A stretch of 32,755 bases of DNA, taken from contig NZ_JAJAUY010000066.1 in the NCBI RefSeq assembly GCF_020532625.1, positions 1-32,755 on the forward strand. Reading direction: 5' to 3'. The translations under genes and the position numbers were made by a program. Of this stretch, positions 29,250 through 32,755 are shown in pieces. Under the pieces are notes generated by a model. That model did no database searches. It was not told where the DNA came from and worked only from the letters and a program-made list of their open reading frames with translations. The number at the start of each line of letters is the position of its first letter. Positions within the stretch are counted from its first letter, which is position 1. This stretch comes from Streptomyces antimicrobicus (lineage in GTDB: Bacteria; Actinomycetota; Actinomycetes; Streptomycetales; Streptomycetaceae).

Positions 29250-30797
29250 ATGGCTCTTTCGGGATCGCGTACGTCCGGCACGCACCGCCGCGCCCTCACG
29301 GTGCCGGTGGGGCTGGCCCTCACGGCCTCCCTCGCCTTCCTGCCCGCCGTCGCGGCCTCCGCCGCGCCGGCCGACGCGGTGGCGACGGCCAGGACCGCGA
29401 CCGCGGACGGCCCCAAGCTGTCGTACGTGGCGAACCTGACGGCGTACGGCACCGTGGAGCAGGCGACGAAGGCCGTCGAGGCCGCCGGCGGCACCGTGGT
29501 GACCGCCTATGAGCAGATCGGCGTCGTCGTCGCGCACTCCCAGAACCCCGACTTCGCCAAGGCCCTGCGCGCCAAGCGCAGCCTGTTCGTGTCGGTCGGC
29601 GCCACCCGCACGGCCCCCCTGACGCCGGTGCAGACCACCGAGGAGGGGAGCACCCAGCAGCTGAGCGCGGCGGACGCCGCCAGGTCCGCCGCGGTGGCGG
29701 AGGCGGGTCAGGAGCCGCTGGAGCCCAACCAGTGGGACCTGCGCGCGATCAAGGCGGACCAGGCTCACCAGATCAACGATGGCAGCCAGGACGTCACCGT
29801 GGGCGTCATCGACACGGGTGTCGACGACACTCACCCCGACCTCGCCCCGAACTTCTCCCGGACGCAGTCGGCCAACTGCGTGGGCGGCGTCGCCGACACC
29901 TCCGAGGGCGCCTGGCGCCCGTACGCCGACGGCAGCGACCACGGCACCCACGTGGCGGGCACCATAGCCGCCGCCCGCAACGCGCAGGGCATCGCCGGTG
30001 TGGCCCCCGGCGTGAAGGTGGCCGGCATCAAGGTGAGCGAGCCGGGGACCAGCCTCTTCTACACCGAGGCGGTCGTGTGCGGCTTCATGTTCGCCGCCGA
30101 GAAGGGGATCGAGGTGACCAACAACAGCTACTACGTCGATCCCTGGCTCTACAACTGCAAGTCCGACGACGACCAGAAGGCGCTGGTGGAGGCCCTCACC
30201 CGGGCGACGAAGTACGCCGAGCGCAAGGGCGTGCTGAGCGTGGCCTCGGCCGGCAACTCCAACCACGACCTGGGGTCGCACGCGATCCTGGACGACTCCA
30301 GCCCCAACGACACCACCCCGGTGCCGCGGACCATCGACCCGCACGAGTGCCTGGACCTCCCGACGCAGCTGCCCGGTGTGGTCACCGTCAGCGCCACCGG
30401 TGACCAGGGCCTGAAGTCGTACTACTCCAGCTACGGCCTCGGCGTCGTCGACGTGGCGGCCCCCGGCGGCGACAAGTGGCAGGTCCCGGCCACGCCCGAC
30501 GCCAACGGCCGGGTGCTCTCCACCCTCCCGGGCGGCGGCTACGGCTACAAGCAGGGCACCTCGATGGCCGCCCCGCACGTCGCGGGCGTGGCGGCGCTGC
30601 TCAAGAGCGCCCACCCGACGGCCACGCCGTCGCAGCTGCAGTCCATGCTCAAGGCGCAGGCCACCAAGGCGACCTGCCCGGAGAAGGTCTACGACAACAC
30701 CGGCAACCTGATCGACGCCACCACCTGCCGGACCAAGTGGGGCCAGACGGGCTACTACGGCTACGGCGTGGTGGACGCGCTCAAGGCCGTGAAGTAG
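29250..30797 (+). CDS. Secreted S8 (subtilisin-like) serine protease
   Basis: A 515-residue extracellular protease. A signal peptide covers about residues 1-40 (RRALTVPVGLALTASLAFLPA, cut near ASA). An inhibitor-I9-like propeptide follows (about 50-125). The peptidase domain has the full triad: Asp188 in VIDTGVDDTHPDL, His231 in DHGTHVAGT, Ser438 in QGTSMAAPHVAG. Asn336 in SAGNSNHD is the oxyanion residue. Two cysteine pairs (NCVGG, VVCGF, YNCKS, HECLD) suggest disulphides, and a short C-terminal YYGYGVVDALKAVK finishes the fold. There is no cell-wall anchor, so it is released to the medium. The ATG has GGAG five bases upstream. A strong hairpin follows. Confidence 0.94.
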   Translation: MALSGSRTSGTHRRALTVPVGLALTASLAFLPAVAASAAPADAVATARTATADGPKLSYVANLTAYGTVEQATKAVEAAGGTVVTAYEQIGVVVAHSQNPDFAKALRAKRSLFVSVGATRTAPLTPVQTTEEGSTQQLSAADAARSAAVAEAGQEPLEPNQWDLRAIKADQAHQINDGSQDVTVGVIDTGVDDTHPDLAPNFSRTQSANCVGGVADTSEGAWRPYADGSDHGTHVAGTIAAARNAQGIAGVAPGVKVAGIKVSEPGTSLFYTEAVVCGFMFAAEKGIEVTNNSYYVDPWLYNCKSDDDQKALVEALTRATKYAERKGVLSVASAGNSNHDLGSHAILDDSSPNDTTPVPRTIDPHECLDLPTQLPGVVTVSATGDQGLKSYYSSYGLGVVDVAAPGGDKWQVPATPDANGRVLSTLPGGGYGYKQGTSMAAPHVAGVAALLKSAHPTATPSQLQSMLKAQATKATCPEKVYDNTGNLIDATTCRTKWGQTGYYGYGVVDALKAVK

Positions 30798-30820
30798 TCC
30801 TCACGGACGCACGGGAGAGC

Positions 30821-30854
30821 GGGGCCGGCCGGGAGATGTCTCCCGGCCGGCCCC
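30821..30854. terminator. Bidirectional hairpin between protease and ADH genes
   Basis: A 15-base perfect stem (30821-30835 with 30840-30854) and an ATGT loop, between the converging protease and alcohol dehydrogenase genes. Confidence 0.75.
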
Positions 30855-30915
30855 GCCGCCGTACGGCAAGGGGTGGCCCGGGCAGTCGGTCGGGGCGGGC
30901 GGTCGGGGCAGCCGG

Positions 30916-31959
30916 TCAGGGCTTGATGAGCACCTTCAGGGCGCTGCGGTCGTCCATGGCCCGGTAGCCGTCGGGCACCTCGTCGAGGCCGACGGCGCGG
31001 TCGAACACCGGGGCCGGGTCGATCGTGCCGTTCAGCACGTCCTGCAGCAGCTCGGGGATGTAGGCGCGGACCGGTGCCACGCCGCCGCGCAGGCTGATGT
31101 TGCGGTCGAACATGACGCCCAGGTCGAGGCCGGTGCCGCTGCCGTGCGGGACGCCGACGTAACCGACGGCGCCGCCGTCGCGGGTGATGTTGACGGCGGT
31201 GCGCATGGACTGCTCGGTGCCGACCGCCTCGATGACCGCGTGGGCTCCCTGGCCCCGGGTCAGCTCCCGTACGGCGTGCTCGGCGGCCTCGCCGCGCTCG
31301 GCGACGACGTCGGTGGCGCCGAAGAGCTTGGCGATGTCGGTGCGGGCCGCGTGCCGGCCCAGGGCGATGATCCGCTCGGCGCCGAGCCGCTTGGCGGCGA
31401 GGACGCCGCACAGGCCGACGGCCCCGTCACCGACCACGGCGACGGTGGCCCCGGGGCGGACGCCCGCGCCCAGCGCGGCGTGGTGGCCGGTGCCCATGAC
31501 GTCGGAGAGCGCGAGCAGGCCGGTCAGCAGGTGGTCGTCGGAGGCCGCCGCGGCAGGCAGCTTGACCAGGGTGCCGTCGGCCTGCGGGACCCGCACGGCC
31601 TCGCCCTGGCCGCCGTCGTGGCCGACCGAGCCCCAGAAGCCGCCGTGGGTGCAGGAGGTGTAGAGGCCCTCGACGCAGTAGTCGCAGGTGCCGTCGGACC
31701 ACATGAACGGCGCCACCACGAGGTCGCCGGCCTTCAGCGAGCCGACCGCCGACCCGGTCTCCTCGACCACGCCGAGGAACTCGTGGCCGATGCGCTGGCC
31801 CGGCTGCCGCTGCGCCTCGCCGCGGTAGGCCCACAGGTCGCTGCCGCAGATGCAGGCCCGCAGGACGCGCACCACCGCGTCGGTCGGGTCCTGGAGCGCG
31901 GCGTCCGGCACCTCCTCCACGCGGATGTCGTGCGGGGCGTGGATGACGGTGGCGCGCAT
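30916..31959 (-). CDS. Zinc-dependent alcohol dehydrogenase (MDR family)
   Basis: A 347-residue medium-chain dehydrogenase. The catalytic zinc site is Cys38 in ACICGSD and His59-Glu60 in RIGHEFLGVVEETG. A structural-zinc-like loop, DGTCDYCVEGLYTSC, has three cysteines, with Asp where the first Cys of the classic CGxCxxC stands. The cofactor Rossmann motif is VVGDGAVGLCGVLAAKRLGA, followed by IIALGRHAAR; the Arg after the second strand favours NADP(H). It oxidises an alcohol or reduces an aldehyde/ketone; the substrate is unknown. The ATG has AAGGA about six bases upstream. The YhhN-family gene ends 28 bases upstream on the same strand, so the two are probably co-transcribed. Confidence 0.9.
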   Translation of the reverse strand: MRATVIHAPHDIRVEEVPDAALQDPTDAVVRVLRACICGSDLWAYRGEAQRQPGQRIGHEFLGVVEETGSAVGSLKAGDLVVAPFMWSDGTCDYCVEGLYTSCTHGGFWGSVGHDGGQGEAVRVPQADGTLVKLPAAAASDDHLLTGLLALSDVMGTGHHAALGAGVRPGATVAVVGDGAVGLCGVLAAKRLGAERIIALGRHAARTDIAKLFGATDVVAERGEAAEHAVRELTRGQGAHAVIEAVGTEQSMRTAVNITRDGGAVGYVGVPHGSGTGLDLGVMFDRNISLRGGVAPVRAYIPELLQDVLNGTIDPAPVFDRAVGLDEVPDGYRAMDDRSALKVLIKP

Positions 31960-31987
31960 GGGGGTCCTTCAGCGGTCGATCGGGTGT

Positions 31988-32665
31988 TCAGGCAGGTGAT
32001 GCCTCGGGTGCAGACGCCGTACGGCCGGTGAGTATTCCCCGGGCCAGCAGGTACTGGGCCGCCAGGTACGTGAGCATGATCCAGAAGTCGGGCCGGGGCA
32101 GCTGCGGCCAGGCGGCGACGCCGGTGGCGATCAGCGAGTCGGACAGCAGGAACAGCGCCCCGCCCGTCCCGGCGGTCCGGCCGAGCGTGCCGGAGCGCGC
32201 CGCCATGGCGGTCAGCAGCAGGCTGTAGCCGGCGACGGGGACGCGCAGCTCGGCGGGCAGGTCGCCCCAGAGCAGGCCGACGGTGCCGACGAGCGCGACG
32301 GCGTACGCGGCGGTCAGCCGGAGGTCGGCGGGCCGCCGGCCGAAGAGCACGAGGTAGCAGACGTGGCCGAGGGCGAAGGAGCCCATGCCGACCAGGAAGG
32401 CGGCGTCGGCGTCGAAGAGCAGCGCGACGTCCCCGCCCCAGCCGAACAGCAGCGCGGCGAGCAGCAGGCGCGGGGCGCCGAGGGCGCGGACGTGCAGCGC
32501 GAGCAGGGGCATCAGCAGCGGCTTGAAGATCTGGTGCCCCAGCTGCCAGTCGGCGAGCAGCGCGCCGAGGTCCAGTGCGGCGGCGACGGCGAAGCCGAGG
32601 AGGGCGGCGGCCGCGAGCCGGTCCCGGCGGGCGGCGGAGGCGCAGGCCGGCGTGGGCCGCCTCAT
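31988..32665 (-). CDS. YhhN/TMEM86-family membrane protein (lysoplasmalogenase-like)
   Basis: A 225-residue integral membrane protein with seven to eight helices. Family markers are a KPLLMPLL segment after the first helices, LFGWGGDVALLFD (the conserved GD.aL), FALGHVCYLVLF and FLLSDSLIA. The animal homologue TMEM86B hydrolyses the vinyl-ether bond of lysoplasmalogen; bacterial function is less sure, since most aerobic bacteria are thought to lack plasmalogens. The ATG at 32665 is the only start in frame after an upstream stop (TGA at about 32693). No ribosome site is evident, and upstream sequence looks coding in another frame, which leaves the start open to doubt. Probably co-transcribed with the alcohol dehydrogenase. 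Confidence 0.85.
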   Translation of the reverse strand: MRRPTPACASAARRDRLAAAALLGFAVAAALDLGALLADWQLGHQIFKPLLMPLLALHVRALGAPRLLLAALLFGWGGDVALLFDADAAFLVGMGSFALGHVCYLVLFGRRPADLRLTAAYAVALVGTVGLLWGDLPAELRVPVAGYSLLLTAMAARSGTLGRTAGTGGALFLLSDSLIATGVAAWPQLPRPDFWIMLTYLAAQYLLARGILTGRTASAPEASPA

Positions 32666-32755
32666 CGCGGGTCGTGTAGCGCCGCTCGGCGATCAGCTCC
32701 CGCAGGTATGCGCTGAACTCCACCGAGGCCCGCCCGAAGAGAGGGCGATTCAGGC
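32666..32755 (-). other. Coding-looking frame running off the right edge
   Basis: On the reverse strand, the frame that begins with a codon for Leu at the edge reads LNRPLFGRAS, then VEFSAYLRELIAERR and YTTRDEAA, with G/C-rich third positions. The same frame then continues, without a stop, as a low-quality shadow of the YhhN gene. It may be the end of a gene broken by a frameshift, a remnant, or chance. I cannot assign a family; the amphipathic helix could suit an XRE-type or P450-type protein, but this is speculation. Confidence 0.25.

Overview
The window is a very GC-rich stretch with strong G/C preference at third codon positions, GTG and TTG starts, a chaplin gene, a Spo0M-type protein, an Rv1747-like double-FHA ABC transporter and a fabG-fabI pair of mycobacterial mabA-inhA layout. 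Together these point to the core chromosome of a Streptomyces. I see no insertion sequence, prophage, tRNA, rRNA or CRISPR array and no compositional break. From memory the gene order resembles the S. coelicolor block around chpE, serB, fabG/inhA, tyrS and moaA; I could not check this here.

Layout. 1-7 kb: a 3-methyladenine DNA glycosylase; a forward set (Spo0M arrestin-like protein, PEBP-family protein, HNH endonuclease); a reverse run (lone ABC ATPase, NfeD, SPFH/stomatin, TauE/SafE permease); and an unrecognised 262-residue protein. 7-13 kb (cell surface and signalling): a cysteine-free ChpE-type chaplin, a GAF histidine kinase and NarL-type regulator with overlapping genes, a secreted lytic transglycosylase, and the FHA-FHA-ABC protein. 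13-18 kb: serB, a SixA-type phosphatase, two small membrane-protein genes (one of only 38 codons), and a CynX/NimT-type MFS exporter divergent from a FadR-type GntR regulator with a palindrome between them. 18-23 kb: a small secreted four-cysteine protein, fabG-fabI, and tldD-tldE. 23-27 kb: tyrS, a GlsB/YeaQ membrane protein, a DUF3099 protein, a small putative zinc protein overlapping moaA tail to tail. 27-32.7 kb: yjcH/DUF485-actP acetate permease, a secreted S8 protease, a zinc alcohol dehydrogenase and a YhhN-family membrane protein. A coding-looking frame runs off the right edge.

How genes work together. Clear units are kinase-regulator, fabG-fabI (fatty-acid elongation), tldD-tldE (heterodimeric protease), DUF485-actP, MFS plus 38-codon gene under probable GntR control, and NfeD-SPFH (membrane microdomains). 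Most units end in strong inverted repeats, usually without a U-tract and usually between converging genes.

The most notable non-coding signals are: a repeated arrangement in which a TANNNT -10 hexamer sits 6-7 bases before the start codon (seven genes, probably leaderless transcripts); a 15-base perfect palindrome in the MFS promoter spacer; helically phased repeats upstream of the 68-residue membrane protein gene; and a 19-base palindrome near the left edge. I did not find a convincing wholly new system; the better candidates for unknown biology are the small genes and these regulatory arrays.
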